Positions 42,851 through 51,812 of a stretch of DNA of 64,000 nucleotides are shown piece after piece. Every line of letters starts with the position of its first letter. Within the stretch, counting starts at the first letter, position 1. The stretch spans positions 558,001-622,000 of the forward strand of contig OY969604.1 in NCBI GenBank assembly GCA_963701325.1, written 5' to 3'. Position numbers and translations under genes: made by a program. The DNA is from Bog-756 sp963701325. GTDB taxonomy: Bacteria > Actinomycetota > Acidimicrobiia > Acidimicrobiales > RAAP-2. The notes below the pieces were generated by a model. That model was not told the DNA's origin. It ran no database searches and was given only the letters and a program-made list of their open reading frames with translations.

Positions 42851-44536
42851 ATGCCCGACAAGGTCTGCTCGCTGGACGAGGCCGTCGGCCACGTGCACGC
42901 CGGCGACGCGGTCCACATCGTGACCAACCACACCCGCTGGACGGCGGCCGCCCGCCACCTGGTCCGGGCCTGGTGGGGCCGTGACCCCGGGTTCACCCTG
43001 GTCATGCTCAGCCTCTCCAGCCTGGGGGCGCTCTTCTTCCGCGGGGGCCTGGTCTCGAAGGTGATCACCGGCTACTCGGGCGACGTCTTCCCCAATTTCT
43101 CCCCGAACCCGTGGTTCGCCAAGGCGTATCTCGACGGGCGGGTCGAGGTCGAGCACTGGTCGTTCCTCACCTTCCTCCAACGCCTGGAGGCGGCCGCCCG
43201 CGGCCTCCCGGCGGTCACCACCGGCTCGTTGGGCGGTTCGTCGATGGCCGGCAACCCGGGCTACGCCCGGGTCGGGACGCCCTTCGGCGAGGTCGGGCTG
43301 CTCGCGGCATTCGCGCCGGACGTCGCTCTGCTCCACGCGCCGATCAGTGACCGCGAGGGAAACCTGGCCTTCAACGCGCCCGGGCTCGAGGGGGTCTGGG
43401 GAGCCCTCGCCGCCCGGCGCGGAGCGATCGCGACCGTCGACCGGGTGGTCGACGACATCCGGCCCTGGTCCCACCTGGTCAAGGTGCCCGGGCACCGGGT
43501 GCTGGCCGTCGCCGAGACCCCGATGGGGGCCCACCCCGGCGGTCTGTTCTCGAGGGACACCCCGGTCGACCCCTATGGCGAGGACCTCGAGTTCTGGTCG
43601 GAGGCCCGTGCGGCCAGCCACGGCGACGACTTCGACCGGTGGATCGACCACTGGGTGCTCGAGCCGGCCACCCAGCAGGAGTACCTCGACCGACTGGGGC
43701 GCTCCCGCATCGCAGGCCTGCGACGGCGGGCCGAGCCCGACTCCTGGCGCGACGACGAAGCGGCCTTCCCACCCGATCTCGCCGCCCCGCCGGGCGCCTG
43801 GGAGATCGCTGCGGTCCACGGGGCCCGGTACCTGGCCGACCGGGTCGTGACGCTCGGGGCCGACGCGGTGCTGGCAGGAGCCGGAGTCGCCAACCTGGCC
43901 GCGTGGCTGGCCGTCGAGTTGGCCCGGAGCCGCGGGTCCGAGGTGGTGCTCACTGCCGAGCTCGGTCTCTGGGGCTACCGTCCGACCCCGGCTGACCCCT
44001 TCGTCTTCAACCACCGCAGCTTTCCGACCGCGATCATGCTCGGCGACGCCGACCAGGTCCTCGGCACCCTGGTCAGTGGTCCGGGCACCATCCTCCTCGG
44101 CTGCCTGGGGGCGGCCCAGATCGACCGGCACGGCAACATCAACTCGACGGTCATCCCCGGCAAGACGTTCCTGGTCGGATCGGGCGGCGGGAACGACGTG
44201 GCGTCGACGGCCGACGAGATCGTGGTGATGTCGACCCTCACCCCGCGCCGGGCGGTTGCCGAGGTGCCGTACATCACCTCGGTCGGGGACCGGGTGCGCG
44301 CGCTGGTCACCGACCTCGCCGTCTTCGAGAAGGACGAGCACGGTGAGCTGGCCCTGACTGCCATCGCCCACGGCGAGGGGGCGATGGCAGCACGGGTCGA
44401 GCGGGTGCGCGCGCTGTGCCCGTGGGAGCTCCGGGTGGTCGATCCCTTGAGCGAGCTCGACCCGCCCGACCCCGGACAGGTCGAGCGACTCCGCCGGTGG
44501 GACCCCCAGGGCCGCTTCCTCCGGCCCGGGTCCTGA
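42851..44536 (+). CDS. Family I CoA-transferase-like protein, alpha-beta fusion
   Basis: Protein of 561 residues. Residues 1 to about 290 resemble the alpha subunit ('VTTGSLGGSSMAGNPGYARVGTPFGEVGLLAAFAPDVALLHAPISDREGNL') and about 315-561 the beta subunit ('VVLTAELGLWGYRPTPADPF', 'GTILLGCLGAAQIDRHGNINSTVIPG'). The two are usually separate genes, as in mycobacterial IpdA-IpdB, which open a steroid ring instead of moving CoA, or in glutaconate CoA-transferase. The Glu in 'TAELGL' is at the place of the covalent Glu of true transferases. Which reaction applies here cannot be decided from sequence. It is convergent with an ACAD. Confidence 0.82.
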   Translation: MPDKVCSLDEAVGHVHAGDAVHIVTNHTRWTAAARHLVRAWWGRDPGFTLVMLSLSSLGALFFRGGLVSKVITGYSGDVFPNFSPNPWFAKAYLDGRVEVEHWSFLTFLQRLEAAARGLPAVTTGSLGGSSMAGNPGYARVGTPFGEVGLLAAFAPDVALLHAPISDREGNLAFNAPGLEGVWGALAARRGAIATVDRVVDDIRPWSHLVKVPGHRVLAVAETPMGAHPGGLFSRDTPVDPYGEDLEFWSEARAASHGDDFDRWIDHWVLEPATQQEYLDRLGRSRIAGLRRRAEPDSWRDDEAAFPPDLAAPPGAWEIAAVHGARYLADRVVTLGADAVLAGAGVANLAAWLAVELARSRGSEVVLTAELGLWGYRPTPADPFVFNHRSFPTAIMLGDADQVLGTLVSGPGTILLGCLGAAQIDRHGNINSTVIPGKTFLVGSGGGNDVASTADEIVVMSTLTPRRAVAEVPYITSVGDRVRALVTDLAVFEKDEHGELALTAIAHGEGAMAARVERVRALCPWELRVVDPLSELDPPDPGQVERLRRWDPQGRFLRPGS

Positions 44537-44549
44537 ACGGAAGGGTCCC

Positions 44550-45773
44550 TCAGTCGGCCAGTGGGTCCAGCCAGCCCTGAGAGACGGTCGAACGGCCCCC
44601 GGCCACCGCCGCACCGATGTAGTTGCGCTGGGCCTCGACCGTCCCCGCCCCGATGCAGAGCCCGCGGATGTCCCGGTAGGCGCGTTCGACCGGATACTCC
44701 TGGCTGTACCCGTATCCGCCGTGGATCTGGATGGCCTCGTCGCAGACGAACTTGGCAGCCAGGTTGGCCGCGGTCTTGGCCAGTGCGGTCTCGAGGGGCG
44801 GCGGCGTCCCCCCCGGGCCGGCCAGGTGGACCGCCCGGGTGAGGAGCAGGCGGGCGCCCTCGAGCTGGGTCGCCATGTCGGCGAGCTTCCACCGGAGGCC
44901 CTGGAGCTCGCCGATCGGACGGCCCCCGACCTCGCGGTCGCGCATGTACCGGACTGCGTGCTCGAGCGCCCCTTGGGCGGCACCGACGCACATCGCCGCA
45001 TTTCCGCAGCGCTCGTGGTTGAGGTGCCCGAGGAGGAGCTTGAACGCGTCGGTGTCCGACGGGTCGCCAGCCAACAGGACGTCCTCCTCCCCGACCGCCA
45101 CCCCGTCGAAGGCCACCTCGGCCTCGGTGGCGGCATGGATCCCCATGCCCCGGTGGCGCCCGGTGACCTCCACGCCGTCGCGGTCCATCGGGACGACCAC
45201 CGCGCCGATGCCCTTCGCACCGTCACCACCCGGCCACCGGCACCAGACCAGGATCCCACTCGCCACGTCCCCGAGCGTCGAGTAGTTCTTGTACCCGCTG
45301 AGCCGCCAGCGGCGGTCTCCGTCCTCGGTCAGCGCGCTGCGCATGTTCTGGACGGCGGAACCCGCGTCGGGCTCGGTGATGCCGATGCTCACGATGCAGT
45401 CGCCGTCTGCCACCCCGGGGAGCCACCGGTCCTTCAAGGCATCCCCCCCGAGATGCTCGATCCCGCGGGAGGGACCGTTGTAGGCGAGCTGGCAGCAGAT
45501 CGCGGACGAGACGTCGTGCCGGGCGATCTCCTCGAGCACGATGGCCGCCTCGACATCACCCAGACCGAGTCCGCCCCACTGTTCGCCGATGGTGACCCGG
45601 AACAGGTCGGCTTCGGCCAGTGCACGGACCGCGTCCTTCGACAGGACGCCGGTGGCATCGGCTTCACGGGCAACCGGCGCGACGGCCCGTCGTGCGACGT
45701 CCCGGGCCAGCGTGCGCAGCGCACTCTGGTCCTCGCTCTCGGCGAAGGGATCGGTACCTCTCGTAGTGGACAC
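44550..45773 (-). CDS. Acyl-CoA dehydrogenase
   Basis: Single-domain ACAD of 407 residues: 'ITEPDAGSAVQNMRSALTEDG' and 'WRLSGYKNYSTLGDVASG' for FAD/substrate, 'IHGGYGYSQEYPVERAYRDIRGLCIGAGTVEAQRNYIG' at the C terminus. The MCAD catalytic Glu position is Gly-Ala ('IGAGT'), so a different base is used, as in isovaleryl-CoA-type or other ACADs. GTG at 45773 is chosen; ATG at 45812 would add 13 residues but lacks a ribosome site, while TACTAT at 45816-45811 fits a -10 for a short leader to the GTG. Confidence 0.9.
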   Translation of the reverse strand: MSTTRGTDPFAESEDQSALRTLARDVARRAVAPVAREADATGVLSKDAVRALAEADLFRVTIGEQWGGLGLGDVEAAIVLEEIARHDVSSAICCQLAYNGPSRGIEHLGGDALKDRWLPGVADGDCIVSIGITEPDAGSAVQNMRSALTEDGDRRWRLSGYKNYSTLGDVASGILVWCRWPGGDGAKGIGAVVVPMDRDGVEVTGRHRGMGIHAATEAEVAFDGVAVGEEDVLLAGDPSDTDAFKLLLGHLNHERCGNAAMCVGAAQGALEHAVRYMRDREVGGRPIGELQGLRWKLADMATQLEGARLLLTRAVHLAGPGGTPPPLETALAKTAANLAAKFVCDEAIQIHGGYGYSQEYPVERAYRDIRGLCIGAGTVEAQRNYIGAAVAGGRSTVSQGWLDPLAD

Positions 45774-45815
45774 GACGAGCCATCTTTCTGGCCGAGCAAC
45801 TGGAGGTGCCATAGT

Positions 45816-46781
45816 ATGCGACCGCCGCCCGGGCGTGAGCTTCCCCGGGACGAGGGCACCGAGCCGAACCCGGGGTACGAGATGCTGCTGAACGGACGCG
45901 TGGCTGTGGTGACAGGGGCCGGACGCGGCATCGGGCGGGAGTTCGCGCACGAGCTCGCCAGGCAGGGCGCGGCGGTCGTGGTCAACGACCTCGGGGTCGG
46001 TCTGCGTGGGGAGGACTCGGACGAGGACCCGGCCACCGTGGTCTGTGCCGAGATCGAGGCAGCCGGCGGGCGGGCGGTGCCGTCCCACGAATCGGTCTCC
46101 GACTTCGAGGCCGCCGGGCGGATCGTCCAGACCGCGGTGACCACCTTCGGTCGCCTCGACATCCTGGTCAACAATGCGGGCATCGTCCGCGACCGCACCC
46201 TGGTCAAGATGGCCGAGGACGATTTCGACGCGGTCGTCGGAACCCACCTCAAGGGCACGTTCAACTGCACCCGGCACGCCGTCATGGTCATGAAGGAGGC
46301 CGGGTACGGCAGGATCGTCAACGTGACCTCCTCGGCCGGACTGCGCGGGAACTTCGGGCAGACCAACTACGGCGCGGCAAAGGCCGGCATCATGGGGATG
46401 ACCTTCGTCTGGGCACTGGAGCTGGCCAGGTACGGGATCACGGTCAACGCCATCGCTCCCGCCGGCGCGACCCGGATGACCGCTGCGCTGGCCGGCGAGG
46501 ACGGCGCACCCGACCCGCGGCTCGACCCCGCCATGAACGCTCCGCTGGTCGCGTTCCTCGCCTCGGACCGGGCCACCCACGTGAACGGCCAGCTCTTCGG
46601 CCGGACCGACTTCAGCTACACCTTGTTCCAGCACCCTGCCCAGATCGCCTGGATGCACAAGGACGGAGGATGGGACACAGAGTCGGTCGCGGAGCAGTTC
46701 GACGACATGCTGGGCCGGCATCTGCAGACGGTCGGGATGGTCATGCCCTCGGGACTCTCCCAAGACGCCGCCCGCACATGA
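45816..46781 (+). CDS. SDR family oxidoreductase, MFE-2/(3R)-hydroxyacyl-CoA dehydrogenase-like
   Basis: SDR of 321 residues. TGAGRGIG is at 33-40, 'VNDLGVGLRGED' follows the second strand (the Asp favours NAD), NNAG at 119-122, catalytic Ser172/173, Tyr185 and Lys189 ('TNYGAAKAG'). The sequence 'VVNDLG-G' with an inserted acidic loop is characteristic of the hydroxyacyl-CoA dehydrogenase part of MFE-2 enzymes, so oxidation of a 3-hydroxyacyl-CoA is likely. GGAGG at 45802-45806 supports ATG 45816; ATG 45882 is the shorter alternative. The VOC gene overlaps its stop (ATGA). Confidence 0.88.
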   Translation: MRPPPGRELPRDEGTEPNPGYEMLLNGRVAVVTGAGRGIGREFAHELARQGAAVVVNDLGVGLRGEDSDEDPATVVCAEIEAAGGRAVPSHESVSDFEAAGRIVQTAVTTFGRLDILVNNAGIVRDRTLVKMAEDDFDAVVGTHLKGTFNCTRHAVMVMKEAGYGRIVNVTSSAGLRGNFGQTNYGAAKAGIMGMTFVWALELARYGITVNAIAPAGATRMTAALAGEDGAPDPRLDPAMNAPLVAFLASDRATHVNGQLFGRTDFSYTLFQHPAQIAWMHKDGGWDTESVAEQFDDMLGRHLQTVGMVMPSGLSQDAART

Positions 46782-47230
46782 CCGAGACGCCCTCGGCCGG
46801 TGGTGCACCGGGGGTCACCGTCAACCACGTCGGGCTCTGCGTGACCGATCTCGAGCGGTCCCAGCGGTTCTACGAGGCCGTCCTCGGGTTCACCTTCGAG
46901 CGGTCGCTGCAGCCACCCGACGGCGTCTGCAGCACGCTCCTCGGCGTCGAGCTCCCGGTCGGGCTGACCGCGGCCTACCTGATCCGCGACGGATTCACCC
47001 TCGAGCTCCTCTGCTTCGACCGGCCGGGCAACCCTCCGGCCCGCGAGCGGCCGATGCCCGAACCGGGGCTCACCCACCTCTCCTTCTCCACGTCCGACCT
47101 CGACGCCGTGTTGTCCCTGGTGCCCGCCTTCGGGGGCCAGGTGCTCGACGGGAGCAACGTCGGCGTTGCGGTCATGGTCCGCGACCCGGACGGCCAGCTG
47201 CTCGAGCTCATCCAGCCCGCCGCCCACTGA
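46778..47230 (+). CDS. VOC family protein (glyoxalase/methylmalonyl-CoA epimerase-like)
   Basis: Protein of 150 residues with two beta-alpha-beta modules: 'VTVNHVGLCVTDLERSQRFYEAVLGF' and 'LTHLSFSTSDLDAVLSLV', ending 'VMVRDPDGQLLELIQP'. His in 'VNHVG', His in 'LTHLS' and Glu in 'LLELIQ' are the usual metal ligands. The adjacent acyl-CoA genes suggest a CoA-ester epimerase or a dioxygenase, without proof. It is coupled to the SDR by ATGA and followed 6 bp later by an acyl-CoA synthetase gene. Confidence 0.85.
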   Translation: MTETPSAGGAPGVTVNHVGLCVTDLERSQRFYEAVLGFTFERSLQPPDGVCSTLLGVELPVGLTAAYLIRDGFTLELLCFDRPGNPPARERPMPEPGLTHLSFSTSDLDAVLSLVPAFGGQVLDGSNVGVAVMVRDPDGQLLELIQPAAH

Positions 47231-47236
47231 ACCGGC

Positions 47237-48910
47237 GTGCCACCGGAGACCGCCGCGCCGCCTGCCACCACCGTGGCCGAGCTGCTCCTCCGGCAGGCCG
47301 ACAACGACGACCGTGCCCTCCTCTTCGAAGGGTCCGAGTGGTCGTGGCGCGAGGTGGTCTCCGAATCGCAGAGGCGGGCCGGCGTCTTCGCCGAGCTCTC
47401 GGACGGTGGCCCCCTCCACCTCGGGGTGCACCTCGACAACACCGACGAGTACCTGTTCATCCTCGGCGGCGCGGCCCTTGCCGGAGCGGTCGTCGTGGGC
47501 CTCAATCCCACCCGCCGCGGGGAAGCGCTCGCTCGGGATGTCCGGAAGACCGACTGCCGCGTCGTGCTCAGCGACCTCGCCCACGTCGGCGACTTGGATG
47601 GGCTCGATCTCGGCACCGCCGCCGGGCACGTGCTCGCGGTGGACGGCGAGGAGTACCGCTCCCGTCTTCGACGGGTGGTCGCCGCCCCGGCTGGCGACGA
47701 GGACCGGGTGTCGACACCGGAGGACCTCTACCTGCTGATCTTCACCTCGGGATCGACCGGCCACCCGAAAGCGGTCCGGATGACACAGGGCCGGGCGGCA
47801 CGGGCCGGCGCCAAGATGCCCTTCACCCCGGCGGACGTCCTCTACTGCGCGATGCCCCTCTTCCACGGCAACTCGCTCTCGTCGTCGGTCTTCCCCTGGA
47901 TGGGCGGCGGCGCGACCCTGGCCCTCAGGCGACGGTTCTCGGCGTCGGGGTTCCTCCCGGACGTCCGGGCCAGCGGCGCCACCTTCGCCAACACCGTCGG
48001 TCGGGCCATCGCCCACATCGTGGCCACGCAGCCCACCGAGCTCGACCGCGACCATGCGCTCCGCTTCGTGCTCGGGCCCGAGACCTCCGGCCCCGACAAG
48101 GACGAGTTCACCCATCGCTTCGGCGTCCCGGTGATCGAGGGATACGGGTCGAGCGAGGGGGCCATCGTGCTCAACCCGGTGCCCGATGCGCGTCCCGGTG
48201 CCCTCGGGCGAGCTCCGAAGGGAACCGACATCGCCGTGGTCGACCCGGCCACCGGGGAGCCGTGCCCCACGGCCCGTTTCGACGGGACAGGCAGACTGGC
48301 GAATCCGGAGGAGGCCATCGGGGAGCTGGTCGGTCGCACGGCGGTCCCGGCATTCGAGGGGTACTACAACGACCCAGAGGCCGAGGCACTCCGGGTGCGC
48401 GACGGCTGGTACTGGTCCGGCGACCTGGCCTACCGGGCGGACGACGGGATCTTCTACTTTGCCGGGCGGACGGGAGACTGGCTCCGGGTGGACAGCGAGA
48501 ACTTCACCGCCGCGCCCATCGAACAGATCCTCGGCCGGATGGACGGGGTGCGCGGGGTCGCCGTCTATGCGGTGCCCGACAGCCGGACCGGGGACCAGGT
48601 GATGGCCGCGCTCGAGCTCGAGGAGGGCCGAGCATTCGACCCCGGCGCGTTCACGGCCTTCCTCGCTGCTCAGCCCGACCTCGGCACCAAGTGGGCGCCG
48701 CGGTATCTGCGCATCGTCGGCACCCTGCCCACCACCGCCACCCACAAGATGGACAAAGGGCCGCTCCGTTCCCGGCAGTGGTGGTCGGATGACCCCCACT
48801 GGCAGCGGGAGGAGCGCGGAACCGGTTACGTGCGCATGACCCCTGCGGACATGGCCGCACTCCGCGCAGCGTTCCTCGAAAACGGCCGAGCCGACCTGCT
48901 CACTGGCTGA
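47237..48910 (+). CDS. Acyl-CoA synthetase, FadD17-like
   Basis: Ligase of 557 residues. 'LIFTSGSTGHPKAVRMTQGR' P-loop, 'VIEGYGSSEGAIVLNPVPDARPGALGRAP', 'GWYWSGDLAYRADDGIFYFAGRTGDWLRVDSENF' and 'LPTTATHKMDKGPLR' with the catalytic Lys. It is close in motif layout to the synthetase at 35.8-37.5 kb (same 'NPTRRGEALARDV' type segment), but its P-loop is canonical. The GTG start at 47237 gives the family length. Third gene of the SDR-VOC-synthetase operon. Confidence 0.9.
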   Translation: MPPETAAPPATTVAELLLRQADNDDRALLFEGSEWSWREVVSESQRRAGVFAELSDGGPLHLGVHLDNTDEYLFILGGAALAGAVVVGLNPTRRGEALARDVRKTDCRVVLSDLAHVGDLDGLDLGTAAGHVLAVDGEEYRSRLRRVVAAPAGDEDRVSTPEDLYLLIFTSGSTGHPKAVRMTQGRAARAGAKMPFTPADVLYCAMPLFHGNSLSSSVFPWMGGGATLALRRRFSASGFLPDVRASGATFANTVGRAIAHIVATQPTELDRDHALRFVLGPETSGPDKDEFTHRFGVPVIEGYGSSEGAIVLNPVPDARPGALGRAPKGTDIAVVDPATGEPCPTARFDGTGRLANPEEAIGELVGRTAVPAFEGYYNDPEAEALRVRDGWYWSGDLAYRADDGIFYFAGRTGDWLRVDSENFTAAPIEQILGRMDGVRGVAVYAVPDSRTGDQVMAALELEEGRAFDPGAFTAFLAAQPDLGTKWAPRYLRIVGTLPTTATHKMDKGPLRSRQWWSDDPHWQREERGTGYVRMTPADMAALRAAFLENGRADLLTG

Positions 48911-49039
48911 GCGGGGTGCCGGCGGTCCGCCCGGGACGACGCCGCGCTCCGACTGGTGGGCGCTCCCCTGGTCCGGCGCATGACCGGAGATCGGGGCAGG
49001 CCTTGGGTGCCTCCCAACGGCTGGGTCTACTCTTGGGGG

Positions 49040-49204
49040 ATGCGCCCCATCCCAGCGATCGTCGGCTCAGCCCTTGTCGGACTGGGAGCGGCCCTTCTTG
49101 TCACCCGTCGCAAGTTGGAAGAAGAGCGGCAGGCTCACCAAGAGACCGTCCTCGCCCTCGAGACAATCAATCAGGTGACGACGCCTCGAAACGACAGTCA
49201 GTAG
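49040..49204 (+). CDS. Small membrane-anchored hypothetical protein
   Basis: Protein of 54 residues: one hydrophobic segment (about 4-21, 'IPAIVGSALVGLGAALLV') followed by a charged, possibly coiled tail ('RRKLEEERQAHQETVLALE'). No family is recognised. The ATG is directly preceded by GGGGG, close but possible as a ribosome site. Length is short, so coding status is uncertain. Confidence 0.4.
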   Translation: MRPIPAIVGSALVGLGAALLVTRRKLEEERQAHQETVLALETINQVTTPRNDSQ

Positions 49205-49577
49205 GTTGTCCGCAGCGTAGGTCGGGTGATTCCACTCGTCGGACCCCGCGCAGCCCGCCGACCCGGTGGCCAGCGTCAGGGAGAGCGCCGAGGAACGCAG
49301 CCTCGATCGTTCGCAGTCGAGCTCCCACCCCTTACCGCACTACGATTTCCCAAATTCGGCACCCAGGGCAAAGTTGTTCGTCGACGGGACGGCGGTGGTC
49401 GAGACTGTGATCGCCTTGGCGCTCATCTTCGGCTTTGCCCGAATACCCGAGACTCCGCAAGCGGAACAATGCCGGTTGACGGTGGTGACAGGTGGACCTA
49501 CGTTGCATGGAGCCACTCCTAGGCGGACCCCAGGAATGGCACTTCCGGCGCTGTTCAATACTCGAAAGTAGGTCATC
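49205..49577. other. Non-coding stretch, 373 bp
   Basis: Open frames exist on both strands but none has a credible start, composition or family motif. It probably holds the promoter of the secreted protein at 49578. No repeat or hairpin of note was seen. Confidence 0.4.
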
Positions 49578-50222
49578 ATGATTCGTAGAACGTTGCTGTT
49601 CGCTGCAGTGCTCACAACCATGCTCGGCGGACTGTTCGTCGCCACCCAGGAGGCGGCGGTCGCTTTCCCGATCGCGACCGGGACGGCGAGCTGTCCGGTC
49701 GTCGGTGGGTCGGGCACCGTCAATCCGGGACTTTCCGTGGGTGGCAGCCCTGGCGGCGTCAAGATCAATTACAAGGCGACCATCGGCCACCCGGGGACAA
49801 CGATTCTGTGCGGCGGAACGGTCACCTCCCCCACAGGCGTTCACGTCGTTGGTGGCACCGTCACCGGTTCGGGCTACTACACCTCTTCGGCACCCCACGG
49901 CAGCTCCTGTCTGAACTTCGACAGTGCTCCCGACAAGGTCGGTGTGATCAAGGAGACCATTGTCTGGGCCACCATCGGTGGACCGATCGCGAGCACCACT
50001 GTCACCTACACAGGCGACATCGGATCGACCACCGGTCCCGTCAACGGATTCGACACGCTTACCCTCAAAGCTCCGTATGGCGTCAAAACCGCGGGATCAT
50101 CGTTCCACGTGCCTGCTGCGCCGATCACGAGCAAGTTCGTGACAACCCTTCCGGCTCCCGGAACGCATTGCGTCGGAACGACCACTGCCTTCAAGATCAC
50201 AGGCGGAGGGGTTGCCATGTAG
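49578..50222 (+). CDS. Secreted hypothetical protein
   Basis: Protein of 214 residues with a Sec signal peptide (RR at 3-4, hydrophobic 6-22, cleavage near 'EAAVA-FP'). The mature part is Gly/Thr/Ser-rich beta-strand sequence with four Cys residues (in 'ASCPVVG', 'ILCGGTV', 'SSCLNF', 'THCVGTT'), probably two disulfides. No family is recognised. It is exported to the cell surface or medium. It converges with the TetR-like gene across a strong hairpin (50286-50333). Confidence 0.7.
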   Translation: MIRRTLLFAAVLTTMLGGLFVATQEAAVAFPIATGTASCPVVGGSGTVNPGLSVGGSPGGVKINYKATIGHPGTTILCGGTVTSPTGVHVVGGTVTGSGYYTSSAPHGSSCLNFDSAPDKVGVIKETIVWATIGGPIASTTVTYTGDIGSTTGPVNGFDTLTLKAPYGVKTAGSSFHVPAAPITSKFVTTLPAPGTHCVGTTTAFKITGGGVAM

Positions 50223-50660
50223 CAATGGTCGTCGTTGACTGACGACTTGCGGCGTCCGCCCAGTGGCAGGAGAGGGTGGCGACATGGAGCCAGGCTCGTC
50301 GGGGGTTCCGCCACCCCTTCCGAGCCTGGCTCCTTCGCGCGAACGCGACGAAAGGCTTCAGCGAGCGCCCGCAAACCTGCTGCGCTACGGGTCTTCAGGC
50401 ATCTACTCCCACAGGATAGCAATCGAGAGTTGCAATCCATCCAGACGGGCCCTATCGTGCGTGCCAGGCGGAGCCGGTCCGAGGTCGGGCATCGTTCGGG
50501 AGGGCGGATCTCCCGCACGGTCACCCGACTTCGACCAACCGGCGTCCCGGAAGGCTGAGCGGGTTCGATCGACGATTCGCTCTCCGTTTCGTCCTGTCCG
50601 TGCTCGCCGCCAGTACTGGCCGTGCCTCGAGCGTTGGGAGCTGACGGAGCCGGATTGCCC
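50223..50660. other. Convergent intergenic region, 438 bp
   Basis: Lies between the stops of the secreted protein and the TetR-like regulator. Apart from the hairpin at 50286-50333 nothing with coding character was found. A minus-strand reading of about 50240-50420 has protein-like stretches but lacks a start and family, and could be a gene remnant. Confidence 0.4.
50286..50333. terminator. Long perfect hairpin between convergent genes
   Basis: A perfect 13-bp inverted repeat GGAGCCAGGCTCG / CGAGCCTGGCTCC (50286-50298, 50321-50333) encloses a 22-nt loop that can itself pair as GGGGT/ACCCC. Position between two convergent stops suggests a bidirectional terminator; there is no T-run. Confidence 0.5.
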
Positions 50661-51452
50661 CTACCGCGGAGGCGACGGAGGCGACCAGTCCGGGTCCGGT
50701 TCGAGGAACTGCATGAGCAGTGCCTCCAAGCCGATGGCGAAGAGCGTCCACTCCTGGTCTTCACCGTTCGGACCGGTGGGTCGCAGGATGACTCCTAAGT
50801 CGGGGTCGACGCGCTGGCGTAGGGAGCACCCTTCGGCAAGAGCACCCACGGCCACGCTCAGCTGGCGAAGACTCAGCGGCGCCCTGACACGCATACCGAG
50901 CAGAGCTGCCAGACCCTCGTAGGCGCCCTCCCATAGCGTGGTAAATCCTTTGTACCCCTCGAGCAGAGCGGCGCGGATCCGCCGCTGATACTCGCTCTGT
51001 TGGCTACCGACGTTGTTGGTAGTGGCCATTGCCCACACTGCAATCCACATCGACCAGTTGGGCGACTCGAGCAGCATGAAACTGTTGGCTGATCCGCCGA
51101 AACGGCACACCTCTCTCAGCGATCGCAGACGCGCTTCAGGGGTCGAGAGATCGAGGCTGTCGAGGAGAGGACCGAGCGCCCGGACGGTCTCGTCGAATTC
51201 TCCGAGAGCGTCCTCTATCGCGATAGTGGCCAGAACATCAGCCTGGTAATCCGCCTGGTTCTCCCAGACGCGACGGATGACAGAGGCATTGGAGAGTTTG
51301 AGGCCGGTCTCCGCATCGATACGTTCGAAGACCCTCTTGAAGGTGAGGGTGTCGACGCCGACGCCGAACCCATCTTCGATGAGAATGAGGCGACCCATCT
51401 TGACCATCAGCGCGCGGAGCTCTTCGCGGCTTTGTTTGGGCTGGCGTTTCAT
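50661..51452 (-). CDS. TetR-like transcriptional regulator
   Basis: Protein of 263 residues. The N-terminal 'LTFKRVFERIDAETGLKLSNASVIRRVWENQADYQADVLATIA' corresponds to the helix-turn-helix and the 'WxNxxDY' step that ends the DNA-binding domain of TetR/AcrR proteins; the rest is a helical ligand-binding domain. The HTH is somewhat degenerate, so the assignment is not certain. The ATG at 51452 is used; GTG at 51467 would add five residues. It is divergent from the propeller/repeat protein gene. Confidence 0.65.
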   Translation of the reverse strand: MKRQPKQSREELRALMVKMGRLILIEDGFGVGVDTLTFKRVFERIDAETGLKLSNASVIRRVWENQADYQADVLATIAIEDALGEFDETVRALGPLLDSLDLSTPEARLRSLREVCRFGGSANSFMLLESPNWSMWIAVWAMATTNNVGSQQSEYQRRIRAALLEGYKGFTTLWEGAYEGLAALLGMRVRAPLSLRQLSVAVGALAEGCSLRQRVDPDLGVILRPTGPNGEDQEWTLFAIGLEALLMQFLEPDPDWSPPSPPR

Positions 51453-51812
51453 GGTCGGTGAGGACACAGTCTGCTCGCTCGCACAGTGGAAGTGGTGCCA
51501 TGGATCATGGGCCTGCGGTGTTTCGTGCGAGACACACGCGAGCAGTGTGTAGTGGGAGCCCTAAATTGGCAGTCGGTCCGATGGACCGCCTCGGGCTGAT
51601 GGCTACGGCACAGAGAGTCGCCCTCCTGGCGTTCAGGGTCAGACAACAGCCTGCTGCCAGAAGTCGATCTGACATCACGGGAGGATCGGCGGTCTCTCCA
51701 CATTCAGGCTAAAGCCCAGTCGAAATGCTGCCGATGTCCGAACGGAAGCACCTGTAGTTTCGGCGAGTCACCCGCTCTCTGCTTCCGGAAACACACACGA
51801 TCCAGGGAGTTC
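51453..51812. other. Divergent intergenic region, 360 bp
   Basis: Holds the starts of the TetR-like gene (minus) and the propeller/repeat gene (plus). No coding frame with family similarity and no clear promoter hexamers or palindromes were found. Confidence 0.4.

Noticed and set aside
42818..45259. 813-codon minus-strand ORF over the fused CoA-transferase
   Set aside because: Antisense to a clear gene; composition is a GC-driven shadow without motifs.
49340..49768. Minus-strand ORF of 142 codons
   Set aside because: Overlaps the signal-peptide region of the gene at 49578 and has no motif or ribosome site.
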